DNA from: Bacteroidales bacterium
Lineage (GTDB): Bacteria > Bacteroidota > Bacteroidia > Bacteroidales > UBA932
Direction of reading: 5' to 3'
NCBI GenBank assembly: GCA_017555965.1
Contig: JAFZFH010000081.1
Location: forward strand, 1 to 35,892
Length of the DNA: 35,892 nt
Below are positions 6,781 through 16,561 of this stretch, one piece after another. The notes below the pieces were generated by a model. The model did not search any database and was not told where the DNA came from. It saw nothing but the letters and a program-made list of their open reading frames with translations. The position numbers and the translations under genes were made by a program. Within the stretch, counting starts at the first letter, position 1, and each line of letters starts with the position of its first letter.

Positions 6781-7332
6781 CTATTTGAAGTATCTGTTGA
6801 AGAGTCCCTGGAAACCTGCACCGTGACGAGCCTCATCCTTGCACATCTCGTGTACTGTATCGTGGATGGCGTCAAGGTTCTGCTGCTTTGCAAGTCTTGC
6901 GATACGGAGCTTGTCCTCACATGCTCCCTGCTCAGCAAGCATTCTCTTCTCCACATTTGTCTTGGTGTCCCATACGCACTCGCCAAGAAGCTCTGCGAAC
7001 TTAGCTGCGTGCTCAGCCTCTTCCCAAGCATATCTCTTGAATGCCTCTGCGATCTCAGGGTAGCCCTCTCTGTCTGCCTGACGGCTCATCGCAAGGTACA
7101 TTCCGACCTCACCGCACTCGCCGTTGAAATGGTCGCGAAGTCCTTTGAGGATCTCAGGGTCGATTCCCTTTGCTACTCCGATCTTGTGCTCGTCAGCCCA
7201 TGAAAGAGCTTCACCTGTCTCAACGATCTCTTCGAACTGATCTGGACCTACATGGCACAATGGGCACTCCTCTGGAGCATTTTCACCTTCATGAATGTAA
7301 CCGCAAACAAGGCATCTGAATTTCTTTGTCAT
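6781..7332 (-). CDS. rbr: Reverse rubrerythrin (rubredoxin domain first)
   Basis: The 183-residue protein reduces hydrogen peroxide in the cytoplasm of anaerobes. The N-terminal rubredoxin-like domain carries C7-x2-C10 and C23-x2-C26. The ferritin-like diiron domain follows, with [34 protein letters not shown] and a final [11 protein letters not shown] repeat supplying the E-x2-H ligands. The domain order is the reverse of classical rubrerythrin. Its strong -33/-7 promoter at 7395-7424 leaves an untranslated leader of about 55 nt. It is monocistronic and ends at the shared hairpin 6710-6763. Confidence 0.95.
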   Translation of the reverse strand: MTKKFRCLVCGYIHEGENAPEECPLCHVGPDQFEEIVETGEALSWADEHKIGVAKGIDPEILKGLRDHFNGECGEVGMYLAMSRQADREGYPEIAEAFKRYAWEEAEHAAKFAELLGECVWDTKTNVEKRMLAEQGACEDKLRIARLAKQQNLDAIHDTVHEMCKDEARHGAGFQGLFNRYFK

Positions 7333-7394
7333 AGTATTTGAGTTTTAAATGTTTGATGTTCGTAAATTTGAATAGTTCTAAATTGAATCTGATG

Positions 7395-7424
7395 CAAAGG
7401 TAGGTAAAAAAATGATATCTCCAA
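7395..7424 (-). promoter_or_regulatory. Consensus Bacteroidetes promoter for rubrerythrin
   Basis: On the minus strand TTGG (7421-7424) and TACCTTTG (7395-7402) are 18 bp apart. The 16 nt covering the -7 box are identical to the tRNA-Asp promoter, which implies strong expression. Confidence 0.78.
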
Positions 7425-7495
7425 GCGTTCATGGAAAAATTTTTAAAATTTTATAAAAATATTTTCTTGTGCCACGGATTGGCAATTAATAAGAC

Positions 7496-7503
7496 TATCT
7501 TTG
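7496..7503 (+). promoter_or_regulatory. Possible -7 box immediately before addB start
   Basis: TATCTTTG fits TAnnTTTG and ends only 5 nt before the ATG at 7509. No TTTG is found 19-21 bp upstream, so the -33 element is weak. If used, the mRNA would be leaderless or nearly so. Confidence 0.45.
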
Positions 7504-7508
7504 TAAAT

Positions 7509-10370
7509 ATGAAACCGTTTTTGAAACAGGTCGCAGACCATTATTATAGCATGGGAAACATATCGGAAAGATGCTTCATCTTTCCGAACCGCCGTTCCAT
7601 GGTCTTCTTCAAGAAGTATCTGAGCGAGAATGCTGCGTCGGATCCTGCAGCCGTGCCTTTCAAGGCGCCTGGGATGGTGACGATCAATGATTTTTTCGCA
7701 AAGGCTTCCGGTCTTAAGGTTGCAGACCGCATCACTCTTCTTCTGGAACTGTACGAATGTTATATTGCATTGAATCCAAAGGCCGAATCATTGGATGACT
7801 TCATCTTCTGGGGTGATGTGATTCTTGGAGATTTTGATGATGTGGACAAGTATCAGGTGAATCCGAAGCAGATATTCACCAACGTCGCCGATTATAAGCA
7901 GATCCAGGATACATTCTCTTATCTGTCGGAAAGACAGAAGGAGGCATTGGATACTTTTGTGGGGCATTTCAACCAGATGTCTGAAGTCAAGGGCAATTTC
8001 CTTCAGATCTGGAACATAATGTATCCGATGTATGAAGCCTTCAACAGGAACCTTAAGGAAAAGGGTATGGCCTACGAAGGAATGATATACAGAAGTCTGG
8101 CTGAAAAGGAGACTGATCTGTTCAGCGGACTGAATGAAACTTCCTATGTGTTTGTCGGCCTGAATGCGCTGAATGAATGTGAAAAGTCCTTGTTGAGGAT
8201 GATGCATAGCAGAGGCGTGGCAGAGTTCTGTTGGGACTGGTCAGGAGGAATGGCTGCTGATCCGCAGAACAAGGCATCGTTCTTTATGGTCAGAAATGTT
8301 GAAGAGTTTCCTCAAGCCTTCGCCCTGGAAGATATCAGCGATAATGTTCCTGAATTCAATGTCTTGAGTGTTCCGTCATCGTATGGACAGGTCAAGCATC
8401 TTGAAAGGATTCTGGAAAATGTAACTGATATGAAGGGGGGAGAGACCGCTGTCGTCCTTCCGGACGAGTCCTTGCTGATACCGCTTCTGAACTCTGTACC
8501 TGAATCGGTTACCGATATAAATGTCACCATGGGATATCCGCTTTCAGCCAGTACGGTTTTCGTGCTTATGGCTGACATCGCCAAGATGCAGATGCATCTG
8601 CGCAGGAAGGAGGAAGGATGGCATTTCTACCATAAGCATGTCTGGGATATCCTTTCCAACGGCCTTTTGGACTGCCGTGAGAAGTCTGATGAAATAAAGA
8701 CGGCCGGCAAATTCTATATACCTCAGACGGACTTGACAGGCAATCCCGTCCTGGACCTGATCTTCAGGCCTGTCCTTACTGACCTGACGTCAAATGACCC
8801 CGATCAGACAGATGCCTTTGCAGCATACCTGCAGGAAGTGCTTTCTGGTATCGTTCCGTTGATGTCAGAGGATAATGAGTCTGCAATAGAACTTGAAGCA
8901 GCCAAGACATATTATACCTCTATAAACTCTTTGAGGTCAAAGCGTCTGAACGTCCTTCCTTCAACATTCGTAAGGCTTCTTGAGACTATGATTTCCGGTG
9001 CATCTGTACCATTTAAGGGAGAACCTCTCAAGGGTATGCAGATCATGGGACCTCTGGAAACCAGAGCGCTGGATTTTCGCAATGTCGTGATACTTTCGTG
9101 CAACGAAGGAATGTTTCCGAGAAGGAGCGTGAGTTCGTCATTCGTACCTCCGGAATTGAGGAAAGCCTTCGAAATGCCTACATATGAATATCAGGATTCT
9201 GTATGGGCCTATTATTTCTATAGGATGATATCCCGTGCAGAGAAGGTGTGGATGGTCTATGATTCCCGCACAGAGGGACTCAAGAGGGGAGAGGAAAGCC
9301 GTTATATAAAGCAGCTGAAATACCACTATGGCATACAGTTGAACCAGTATGTGGCACATGCAGAGCTGAGCACCTTCGACAAGACTGATGACCGTGCGGT
9401 CAAGACTGATGAGGTGATGGAAGTCATCAATTCCATGACATACTCGGCCTCTGGAATTCAGAATTATGTCATCTGTCCGATGAAGTTCTATTATCAGTCT
9501 GTCCTGAAGATAAAGAAGGACGAGGATGTGGCTGAGTCGCTTGACAGTGCGATGATCGGAAATGTGTATCACAATACCATGAGGGCCCTGTACTTCGGAA
9601 TGGATGCAATGGTTTCGGATGATCCGTTCGAGAAGATGGACAGGCAGCCGGACAAAGGCGTGGATGAGGTTACTGTGGAATATCTTGAGGGATGGCTGCA
9701 GGAGGACAAGACTGCAATCATCACAGCAAAGGTGGAGTCACTGATGAAGGCTGAGCTGAATGTGGATGAAATCCGCGGACGTGACCTTGTGGTCAGGACG
9801 GTAATCGTGCGTTATGTCCTCGAGACATTGAAGAAGGATGTCGAGCTCCTGAAAAAGTATGGTGTCGGTGCCTTCGGAATCATCGGCCTTGAAAAGAAGG
9901 TGGGTGCTGACATCTGCGGCTGCAGGTTCTTCGGCGTTGTGGACAGAATAGACAGCATTGTTCCGGGCACTGTGCGTCTGGTTGACTACAAGAGCGGATC
10001 GGATTCACCGGAGGTGCTGAATGTCATCGATGATGCTGCGGCGGAAACTGTCGTTTCGAGGATATTTGACGAGGCGTATACATATAGAAAGAAGTATAAG
10101 GCCGCTCTTCAGTTCCATATATATGGAAGGATGTTGAAGGAGAACGGCATCGTCAAGGACGGATGTCTGTATAATTCAATGTATTCGACATCAGAGATAT
10201 TCAAGAACCCTCCTGCTGTCTTCCCGGAGAACGGGACGTTCTGCAGACTTATGGATGAGAGACTCGAGGGACTTCTTGCAGAACTTAAGAATCCTGAGAT
10301 TCCTTTCGAGAGGACCAAGGATACGGATGCATGCAGATATTGTGACTTTAAGATGATTTGCGGAAGATAG
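7509..10370 (+). CDS. addB: AddB-like subunit: inactive helicase fold with PD-(D/E)XK nuclease and Fe-S motif
   Basis: This 953-residue protein is the probable nuclease partner of the AddA-like helicase encoded 4 nt downstream. Together they would process double-strand breaks for RecA-dependent repair. No Walker A is visible at the N-terminus (it begins with CFIFPNRRSM), so this subunit is probably not a motor. The C-terminal nuclease shows GNVYHNTMRALY, FFGVVDRIDSI, VRLVDYKSGS and a Q in ALQFHIYGRML. Cysteines at 656 (ICPMKFYY), 942, 945 and 951 match the C...C-x2-C-x5-C iron-sulfur clasp of AddB nucleases. The frame is open from an ATG at 7431, but the start at 7509 is preferred: 7431-7508 is extremely AT-rich and contains a -7 box, and homologues typically begin close to the xPFL-x2-VA sequence. 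Confidence 0.86.
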   Translation: MKPFLKQVADHYYSMGNISERCFIFPNRRSMVFFKKYLSENAASDPAAVPFKAPGMVTINDFFAKASGLKVADRITLLLELYECYIALNPKAESLDDFIFWGDVILGDFDDVDKYQVNPKQIFTNVADYKQIQDTFSYLSERQKEALDTFVGHFNQMSEVKGNFLQIWNIMYPMYEAFNRNLKEKGMAYEGMIYRSLAEKETDLFSGLNETSYVFVGLNALNECEKSLLRMMHSRGVAEFCWDWSGGMAADPQNKASFFMVRNVEEFPQAFALEDISDNVPEFNVLSVPSSYGQVKHLERILENVTDMKGGETAVVLPDESLLIPLLNSVPESVTDINVTMGYPLSASTVFVLMADIAKMQMHLRRKEEGWHFYHKHVWDILSNGLLDCREKSDEIKTAGKFYIPQTDLTGNPVLDLIFRPVLTDLTSNDPDQTDAFAAYLQEVLSGIVPLMSEDNESAIELEAAKTYYTSINSLRSKRLNVLPSTFVRLLETMISGASVPFKGEPLKGMQIMGPLETRALDFRNVVILSCNEGMFPRRSVSSSFVPPELRKAFEMPTYEYQDSVWAYYFYRMISRAEKVWMVYDSRTEGLKRGEESRYIKQLKYHYGIQLNQYVAHAELSTFDKTDDRAVKTDEVMEVINSMTYSASGIQNYVICPMKFYYQSVLKIKKDEDVAESLDSAMIGNVYHNTMRALYFGMDAMVSDDPFEKMDRQPDKGVDEVTVEYLEGWLQEDKTAIITAKVESLMKAELNVDEIRGRDLVVRTVIVRYVLETLKKDVELLKKYGVGAFGIIGLEKKVGADICGCRFFGVVDRIDSIVPGTVRLVDYKSGSDSPEVLNVIDDAAAETVVSRIFDEAYTYRKKYKAALQFHIYGRMLKENGIVKDGCLYNSMYSTSEIFKNPPAVFPENGTFCRLMDERLEGLLAELKNPEIPFERTKDTDACRYCDFKMICGR

Positions 10371-10374
10371 GAGT

Positions 10375-13300
10375 ATGATCAGGATATTGAAGGCTTCTGC
10401 CGGTTCCGGTAAGACCTGGAATCTGGCACTTGAATACATAAAGACTTTGCTTAAGGCGTGCGACTCTTACGCGTATCGCCATATCCTGGCCGTTACCTTT
10501 ACAAACAAGGCGACGGACGAGATGAAGGAAAGGATTCTGGAGAAGCTCCATGAACTTTCGAAGGATCCGAAGAATTCTGACTATTTCGTGCATCTGGTAC
10601 CGGAGATATGTCCGGATGAGGTCTCTTTGAGAGATGCTGCGGAGAAGCTGCTTTGCAACATTCTCCACGATTACAGTGCGTTTGCAGTCAGTACGATTGA
10701 CCGCTTCTTCCAGCAGACCCTCAAGGCTTTTGCGAGAGAGATCGGCCACTTCTCTTCATACTCGATAGAACTTGACAAGGCTTCTCTTCTGAAGGAGAGC
10801 GTGGACCGCCTGCTCGATTCTCTTACGGACTCGAAGGAACATTCCAGATCTTTGGAGTGGATGATCCGAAAGACTATGGCCCAGCTCGAGGAGGGAGAAG
10901 GGTACAGGTTGGATTATACCCTGAGAAAGATTGCAGAGAGATTCAATTCTGAGGAATATCGTGTTGCTCTGGAGTCTTCAGGAGCGGATGAGGCTGTGCT
11001 GTATTCTGATGAACGTCTTGACCTGCTTCAGACAAGATGTGATGATATAATCGGGAGATTTGCTCTCGATGTTGAAGGTGCCGCTGCTGATGTTGTCGCT
11101 GCATTCGATGATGCGGGAGTCGATATGGAAGAGACCTCTGCCCATTTCATGGCCAAGAACATAGCGAAATATACAAGTGCTTCCAGACTCTCTGTTATCC
11201 CGGTTCCGACCGAGGCGTTCAGAAGAAAGGCTCTTGATCCTTCTGCATGGTTTGCCAAGAAGAACAAGCATCTTGAAAATATGGTCACAGGAGCTGTGGT
11301 GAGTGCTGTCGAAAATTTCTTCGAGGTGTTTGATGAGGGATTCAAGGTCTTCAATACTGCACTGGCCCTTAAGAGTCAGGTGTACGGATTTGCAGTCGCT
11401 AATGATCTTTATCGTAATTTTCAGGAAATCCTCAAGGAGAAGAATGTACTTACGATCGATCAGACCAACAGCATATTGCGCAAGATCATCGACGATGCTG
11501 ATGCTCCTTTCATATACGAGAAGACAGGAGTGAGGTATGAGCATTTCCTTCTGGATGAGTTCCAGGACACTTCGATGGTTCAGTGGGAGAACTTTCGCCC
11601 TCTTCTGAAAAACAGTGTGTCTCAGGGATTTACAAATCTTATCGTCGGCGACGTCAAGCAGAGCATATACCGTTGGCGTCAGTCCGATTGGGGACTTCTT
11701 GAACATGAGGTTCAGGATACTTTCCGTGGAATGACAGACAAGGATGTGCTGGATACCAATTACCGAAGCTGCAGCGGAATCGTGAACTTCAACAACGAAT
11801 ATTTCAAGTCTGCTGCCGAGTACCTTGACAGACGCATCGGTGACGAATGTAATGTGATAAGGTCCATATATGCTGACGTGGAACAGGGAGCGGCAAAAGA
11901 TGGCGACGGTATGCTCGAAGTCATGTTCTGCGATAGCGTACTGTACTATCAGAATATCCTGGATGCTGTCAATCGTGCAGTCGAAGCCGGCTATCGTCTG
12001 GGAGATATAACTGTTCTTGTAAGACTTAATCAGGAGGGAGCAGACATCGCATCATATCTGATAGACAACGGAATCAGCGTCTTGTCTGACGACTCGTTGA
12101 AGGTGGCTTCGTCCCTTACTGTAAGGCGCCTGGTGGCTTTCCTGTCCGGAATAGAAAATCCTGATGACAGGATGGCATCCTTCCTGGCGGAGTCCATGGG
12201 CATGACTGTCCCTGAAAGTTATCACTCTCTGGTGGATCTGTGCGAGACTCTTCTCAGAAGTCTGAAGGAGGCCGATCCTGAGGTGTTTGCTGCAGAAACC
12301 CTTTATGTCCAGTCGTTTATGGATATAGTGCAGGATTTTGTTTCTGCTCATGGAAACAGCTTGAGATCCTTTCTGAAGAAATGGTCTGAAGACAGGTCCA
12401 ATATAAGTTCGCCGAAGTCAGACGATGCTGTCAGGATCATGACCGTGCATAAGTCGAAAGGTCTTGATTTTCCATATGTGATCTTCCCGTCATTGGAGTC
12501 GGTGGGATTCTTTTCCCATGGTTCGAAGTGGTCAAGACCGGATGTGGAAGGTACTCAGCTCGAGGATGTCGCAGATGGTGTGTATGACATCCATCTCTCC
12601 GGAAAGAGCGTCGATACTCTGTTCGAAGGACGATATCGCGAAGAAATGCAGATGCAGTACGTCGATAACATCAATATCCTGTATGTGGCATTCACCCGCG
12701 CCGCAAAGGCGATGACCGTCATATCTTCGATCCCGCAGGAGGATGGGTTCGCAAGATGGACCATGGATTTCATGGGAGAGAAGGGCGAGCAGATTGGTTT
12801 TGAATCCATAGGCAGCCTTGAAGAAGGAGGTTTGGTGTACCGGAAGGGAGAGTTTCCTCCTCTTTCGGCTCCAAAGCATTCGACAGTCTGCAAGATGCCG
12901 TCTGTCTTCTGTTCATATGAGGGTGAAAGAAGCCGCTTGAGATTGTCTGAAGATGCTCGGGACTTCTTCTCGGAGGAAGGTGCAGCCGGAATAAGGGCTT
13001 CGAACCGAATCAGAGGAGTGGTGCTTCATGACGTGCTTTCAAAAATCGAATATCCGTCCGATCTGGATGATGCATTGCGTACTGTCATGCTGGATGGAAG
13101 CATGAATGCCGGTGAGGTCGAGGAAGTCAGACATCTTCTTGAAGAAGGACTGGCGACAGTCAAGGATTACGGGTGGTTCCCGGAGACTGCGGACAGCATC
13201 CTCAATGAGTCGGAACTGATTGATACTGACGGCAGAGTGTACAGACCGGACAGGGTTGTGGTCAAGGATGGCAAGGTGTCGGTGATAGATTTCAAGTTCG

Positions 13301-13428
13301 GAGAGCATCATGTGGAATATGAACGTCAGGTGCGCAGATATGCGGACTTATGGCGCAGGATGGGATATGCTGATGTGTCTGCATTTTTGTGGTATGTGCA
13401 GACGGGGGATGTGATGAGAATCCTCTAA
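10375..13428 (+). CDS. addA: AddA-like UvrD/Rep-family helicase-nuclease
   Basis: The 1,017-residue ATP-driven helicase has a C-terminal nuclease. Helicase motifs appear in order: ASAGSGKT (residues 7-14, Walker A), FTNKATDEMKERI (Ia), LLDEFQDTS (II, Walker B), GDVKQSIYRWRQSD (III), DTNYRS (IV), MTVHKSKGLDFPYVIFP (V) and YVAFTRAAKAM (VI). The C-terminal PD-(D/E)XK nuclease shows YRPDRVV, then VIDFKFG (D972, K974), then a Q-x3-RYADLW motif. The length is a little short of the 1,200 usual in Firmicutes AddA. The gap of 4 nt to the AddB-like gene indicates co-transcription and complex formation. Symbols are by family analogy. Confidence 0.9.
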   Translation: MIRILKASAGSGKTWNLALEYIKTLLKACDSYAYRHILAVTFTNKATDEMKERILEKLHELSKDPKNSDYFVHLVPEICPDEVSLRDAAEKLLCNILHDYSAFAVSTIDRFFQQTLKAFAREIGHFSSYSIELDKASLLKESVDRLLDSLTDSKEHSRSLEWMIRKTMAQLEEGEGYRLDYTLRKIAERFNSEEYRVALESSGADEAVLYSDERLDLLQTRCDDIIGRFALDVEGAAADVVAAFDDAGVDMEETSAHFMAKNIAKYTSASRLSVIPVPTEAFRRKALDPSAWFAKKNKHLENMVTGAVVSAVENFFEVFDEGFKVFNTALALKSQVYGFAVANDLYRNFQEILKEKNVLTIDQTNSILRKIIDDADAPFIYEKTGVRYEHFLLDEFQDTSMVQWENFRPLLKNSVSQGFTNLIVGDVKQSIYRWRQSDWGLLEHEVQDTFRGMTDKDVLDTNYRSCSGIVNFNNEYFKSAAEYLDRRIGDECNVIRSIYADVEQGAAKDGDGMLEVMFCDSVLYYQNILDAVNRAVEAGYRLGDITVLVRLNQEGADIASYLIDNGISVLSDDSLKVASSLTVRRLVAFLSGIENPDDRMASFLAESMGMTVPESYHSLVDLCETLLRSLKEADPEVFAAETLYVQSFMDIVQDFVSAHGNSLRSFLKKWSEDRSNISSPKSDDAVRIMTVHKSKGLDFPYVIFPSLESVGFFSHGSKWSRPDVEGTQLEDVADGVYDIHLSGKSVDTLFEGRYREEMQMQYVDNINILYVAFTRAAKAMTVISSIPQEDGFARWTMDFMGEKGEQIGFESIGSLEEGGLVYRKGEFPPLSAPKHSTVCKMPSVFCSYEGERSRLRLSEDARDFFSEEGAAGIRASNRIRGVVLHDVLSKIEYPSDLDDALRTVMLDGSMNAGEVEEVRHLLEEGLATVKDYGWFPETADSILNESELIDTDGRVYRPDRVVVKDGKVSVIDFKFGEHHVEYERQVRRYADLWRRMGYADVSAFLWYVQTGDVMRIL

Positions 13429-13435
13429 AATTTAT

Positions 13436-13443
13436 TATATTTG
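13436..13443 (+). promoter_or_regulatory. Bacteroidetes-type -7 box for the DUF4290-ftsK operon
   Basis: TATATTTG lies 22 bp before the ATG at 13466, just after the addA stop. No clear TTG is seen 19-21 bp upstream. Confidence 0.45.
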
Positions 13444-13465
13444 CAGTTTGTCTAACAGGAACGTT

Positions 13466-14134
13466 ATGGAGAATAAGGATATAGATACTTGCAAGTTGTT
13501 GTACAATACGGAAAGGGTAAAGCTTTACATACCTGAATATGGCAGAAATGTTCAGAAGATGGTGGATTATCTGAAGACCATCGAGGATAGGGAAAAGCGT
13601 AATGCGCAGGCCAGAGCCATCATCAAGGTAATGGAAATCCTTAATCCGTCTGTACATCTTCAAGATGATTATGAGCACAAGCTGTGGGATCATCTGTTCA
13701 TCATCTCAGGTTTCGACCTCGATGTTGATGCTCCATATCCGATGCCTGCTCCGGAAAGTCTCAATGAGCGTCCCGAGATGGTTCCGATAGTTAACAAGCC
13801 GATCAAGGCAACCCATTACGGAAGAAATATCGAGAGCATCATAGACCTTATTTCCGAAAAGGAGGATGGAGAGTCAAAAACTGCAATGATCCGTTCGCTC
13901 GCTATCTACATGAGACAGCAGTATCTCATCTGGAACAAGGACACCGTTTCTGATGAAACAATCTTCCAGGATATCGAGAAGCTTTCCGACTACAAGATCA
14001 AGGTGCCGGAAGGAATGACATTGGGAAGAGTTGATTCTGGAGCAAACTTCTCGCGCCCGGGAATCAATCCGTCAAAGTCAGGAAGAAATCAGAACAGACA
14101 GAGGAATAATCAGAAGAACTTTAGAAAGAAATAA
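13466..14134 (+). CDS. DUF4290 family protein
   Basis: This 222-residue protein is conserved in Bacteroidota and has no assigned function. Visible features are YNTERVKLYIPEYGRNVQKMVDYL near the start and the similar TKATHYGRNIESIIDLI-type segment in the middle, so the YGRN motif occurs twice and suggests two related helical halves. EHKLWDHLFIISGFDLD is another family hallmark, and the C-terminus is basic, Asn/Arg-rich and probably disordered (PSKSGRNQNRQRNNQKNFRKK region). A TTG start at 13448 is possible, but ATG 13466 is preferred, 22 bp after the -7 box. Its stop overlaps the ftsK start by one base (TAATG), pointing to translational coupling. A role near division or segregation is only inferred from this linkage. 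Confidence 0.85.
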   Translation: MENKDIDTCKLLYNTERVKLYIPEYGRNVQKMVDYLKTIEDREKRNAQARAIIKVMEILNPSVHLQDDYEHKLWDHLFIISGFDLDVDAPYPMPAPESLNERPEMVPIVNKPIKATHYGRNIESIIDLISEKEDGESKTAMIRSLAIYMRQQYLIWNKDTVSDETIFQDIEKLSDYKIKVPEGMTLGRVDSGANFSRPGINPSKSGRNQNRQRNNQKNFRKK

Positions 14135-16560
14135 TGAAGAAATTCTTTTCAGATATAGATCCGGACAAGAAGTCCAATATATTGAAATACACAGGCATTG
14201 CGGTGCTTGTGTTTGCTTTATTCACCCTTATATCGTCAGTGTCATATCTGTTTACATGGCATGCTGACCAGAGTCTTCTTTCCAATCCGGAAATGATGGA
14301 GAAGGGTGTGGAAGTGAAGAATTGGGGCGGAAAGCTCGGCTTCATGTGGAGCCGTTTTCTGGTGGCCGGATGCTTTGGTCTGGGAAGTTTCGCTCTTGTC
14401 TTTCTGATGGGAGCCGTAGCATACAGACTTTTCTTCTGGAAAAGACATATCGGACTTTTAAGGACGACATTTGTCACAGTGAGCGGAACATTTCTCTCAT
14501 CTCTGATACTTGCCTTCGTGTCAATGGCATTCGGCTCTGATACTGCATTCGGCGGAGGATTCGGAGGTGATGCCGGTCACGCCGTCATTTCGTGGATGGC
14601 CAATATGACGGGCTTTTTCATTACGGGATTGATTCTTGTTGCTCTTGCCGTAGCATGGCTTCTACTTTCAAATGGCAGATTTGCAGGGTGGTTCGCCGCT
14701 GTAGGAGATAACTATGGTCAGGAACCTCAGCCTGTGCAGGAGCCGGAAGAGGGATCTCTGACATCGGATGATGTTGCTCCTATAGAAATCCCGGAAGAAT
14801 ACGTCATGCCGAAGGAGGAACCGTTCGTAATCCCTGAAGAGGAACCTTTCATTGTACCGGAGGAACCGGTAGTGGCGCCTGATGTGGAGCCAGTGGCAGC
14901 AGATCAGGTGGCAGCAGAACCTGTGCAGGTTGAGGAAGCCTCTGGAATAGAGGTCATCATGGGTGGTGACTTTACCGAAAAGGTTACTGAGGAACTCCCT
15001 CGAATTGATAACAGAGAGGAACTGGAAAGATTCAAGTTCCCGCCGCTCGATCTTCTCAAGGACTATTCGGAAGGTCAGCACAAGGTAAGCCAGCAGGAAC
15101 TGGATATAAACAACAACCGTATCCGTGCGACCTTGCAGAACTACAGGATCGAGGTGGACCGCGTTACAGCTGTCGTTGGACCTACAGTGACACTTTACAA
15201 GGTCGTTCCTTCCGCAGGTGTAAGAGTGTCTGCAATCGAGAATCTACATCGTGAGATTGCGATGGCGCTTGGAGCCAGCGGAGTTCGTGTGGTCACACTG
15301 CCAGACTGCGTGGGAATCGAAGTACCTAACAATACACCTTCGATCGTGCCGTTGAAGTCTATGCTCAACGACGACTCTTTCCGAAACAGCAAGGCGGAAC
15401 TGCCGATTGCTATCGGATATACCATCACTCAAGAAGTGAAGACTTTCGACCTTACAGATGCTCCACACCTTCTTATAGCGGGTGCTACAAAGCAGGGTAA
15501 GTCTGTAGGACTTAATGTGATCATCTCATCTTTGCTCTATGCGAAGCACCCTACAGAACTCAAGTTTGTCTTCATCGACCCTAAGATGGTGGAGTTTACC
15601 GCATATAACTCGCTTCTCAAGCACTATCTTGCAGTTCTTCCTATGGCGGCCAGCGAAGAAGATGAAAAAGAGAATGCAATCATCAAGCAGCCTAAGCAGG
15701 CGGAAGCTGTGCTCAATTCACTCTGTATAGAGATGGATGAGCGCTATAAGCTCCTTGCGGCTGCCGGTGTGAATGACATAAAGCTCTATAACGACAAGTA
15801 CAAGGACCGTCGCCTTCTTCCTACAGAGGGCCATAAGTTCCTTCCGTATCTTGTGGTTGTCATCGATGAGTATGCCGACCTTACAATGACCGGAGGAGCA
15901 AATGCTGATGCAAGAAAATGTGCAAAGAACATCAGCGACTCGATCGTCCGTCTGGCACAGAAGGGTAGAGCGGCCGGTCTTCATGTCATCATCGCTACAC
16001 AGCGTCCGTCCGTCAATGTCATCACCGGTCTCATCAAGACCAACTTCCCGACACGAATCGCCTTCAGAGTGGTTTCCGGAGTGGATTCGAGAACAATCCT
16101 GGATTCATATGGAGCTGAAAACCTTATCGGAAGGGGTGATATGCTCTACTATGCCGGAGTCGAGATGGAACGAGTACAGTGTGCTTTGGTCAGCATGGCG
16201 GAAATCAATAAGATCACCAAGTTCATCGGCGATCAGACAGGCTACAAGCAGTGCTGCAGCACTCCTTACTATCTGCCTGTTCCTGAGTCACAGGATGGCG
16301 AGACAAGCGGAGGTACAATCGATATGCAGAATATCGATCCTATGTTCGAAGAAGCAGCTCGTATGATCGTGACTTCACAGAGAGGCTCGACGTCAGATCT
16401 TCAGCGTCGTCTGGGCATGGGTTATGCAAGAGCCGGACGTGTTATGGATCAGCTTGAGGGAGCAGGTATTGTCGGCCCTCAGGAAGGCTCCAAGCCTCGT
16501 CAGGTTCTCGTCACTACTTTTGATGAACTCGACGAGATACTCTCGCATTTTGTAAAGTAA
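14134..16560 (+). CDS. ftsK: FtsK/SpoIIIE DNA translocase
   Basis: The 808-residue inner-membrane protein pumps chromosomal DNA through the division septum and promotes dimer resolution. There are about four membrane segments in residues 15-190. These are followed by an acidic, proline-rich linker (about 200-270) with imperfect EEPF-x-VPEE repeats. The motor has the Walker A GATKQGKS (around 450-457), the Walker B LVVVIDEYADLTM and HVIIATQRPS. The C-terminal winged-helix gamma domain reads SQRGSTSDLQRRLGMGYARAGRVMDQLE, suggesting recognition of KOPS-like sequences. The start overlaps the DUF4290 stop, and the LolA-like gene follows after 1 nt. Confidence 0.97.
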   Translation: MKKFFSDIDPDKKSNILKYTGIAVLVFALFTLISSVSYLFTWHADQSLLSNPEMMEKGVEVKNWGGKLGFMWSRFLVAGCFGLGSFALVFLMGAVAYRLFFWKRHIGLLRTTFVTVSGTFLSSLILAFVSMAFGSDTAFGGGFGGDAGHAVISWMANMTGFFITGLILVALAVAWLLLSNGRFAGWFAAVGDNYGQEPQPVQEPEEGSLTSDDVAPIEIPEEYVMPKEEPFVIPEEEPFIVPEEPVVAPDVEPVAADQVAAEPVQVEEASGIEVIMGGDFTEKVTEELPRIDNREELERFKFPPLDLLKDYSEGQHKVSQQELDINNNRIRATLQNYRIEVDRVTAVVGPTVTLYKVVPSAGVRVSAIENLHREIAMALGASGVRVVTLPDCVGIEVPNNTPSIVPLKSMLNDDSFRNSKAELPIAIGYTITQEVKTFDLTDAPHLLIAGATKQGKSVGLNVIISSLLYAKHPTELKFVFIDPKMVEFTAYNSLLKHYLAVLPMAASEEDEKENAIIKQPKQAEAVLNSLCIEMDERYKLLAAAGVNDIKLYNDKYKDRRLLPTEGHKFLPYLVVVIDEYADLTMTGGANADARKCAKNISDSIVRLAQKGRAAGLHVIIATQRPSVNVITGLIKTNFPTRIAFRVVSGVDSRTILDSYGAENLIGRGDMLYYAGVEMERVQCALVSMAEINKITKFIGDQTGYKQCCSTPYYLPVPESQDGETSGGTIDMQNIDPMFEEAARMIVTSQRGSTSDLQRRLGMGYARAGRVMDQLEGAGIVGPQEGSKPRQVLVTTFDELDEILSHFVK

Positions 16561-16561
16561 C

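Noticed and set aside
10978-11706. 242-codon minus-strand frame inside addA
   Set aside because: It lies wholly antisense to conserved helicase motifs, and its residues match no family. It is a shadow of the real gene.
13448-13465. TTG start 18 nt upstream of the DUF4290 ATG
   Set aside because: It lies only a few bases after the -7 box, and an ATG at 13466 is available in frame.
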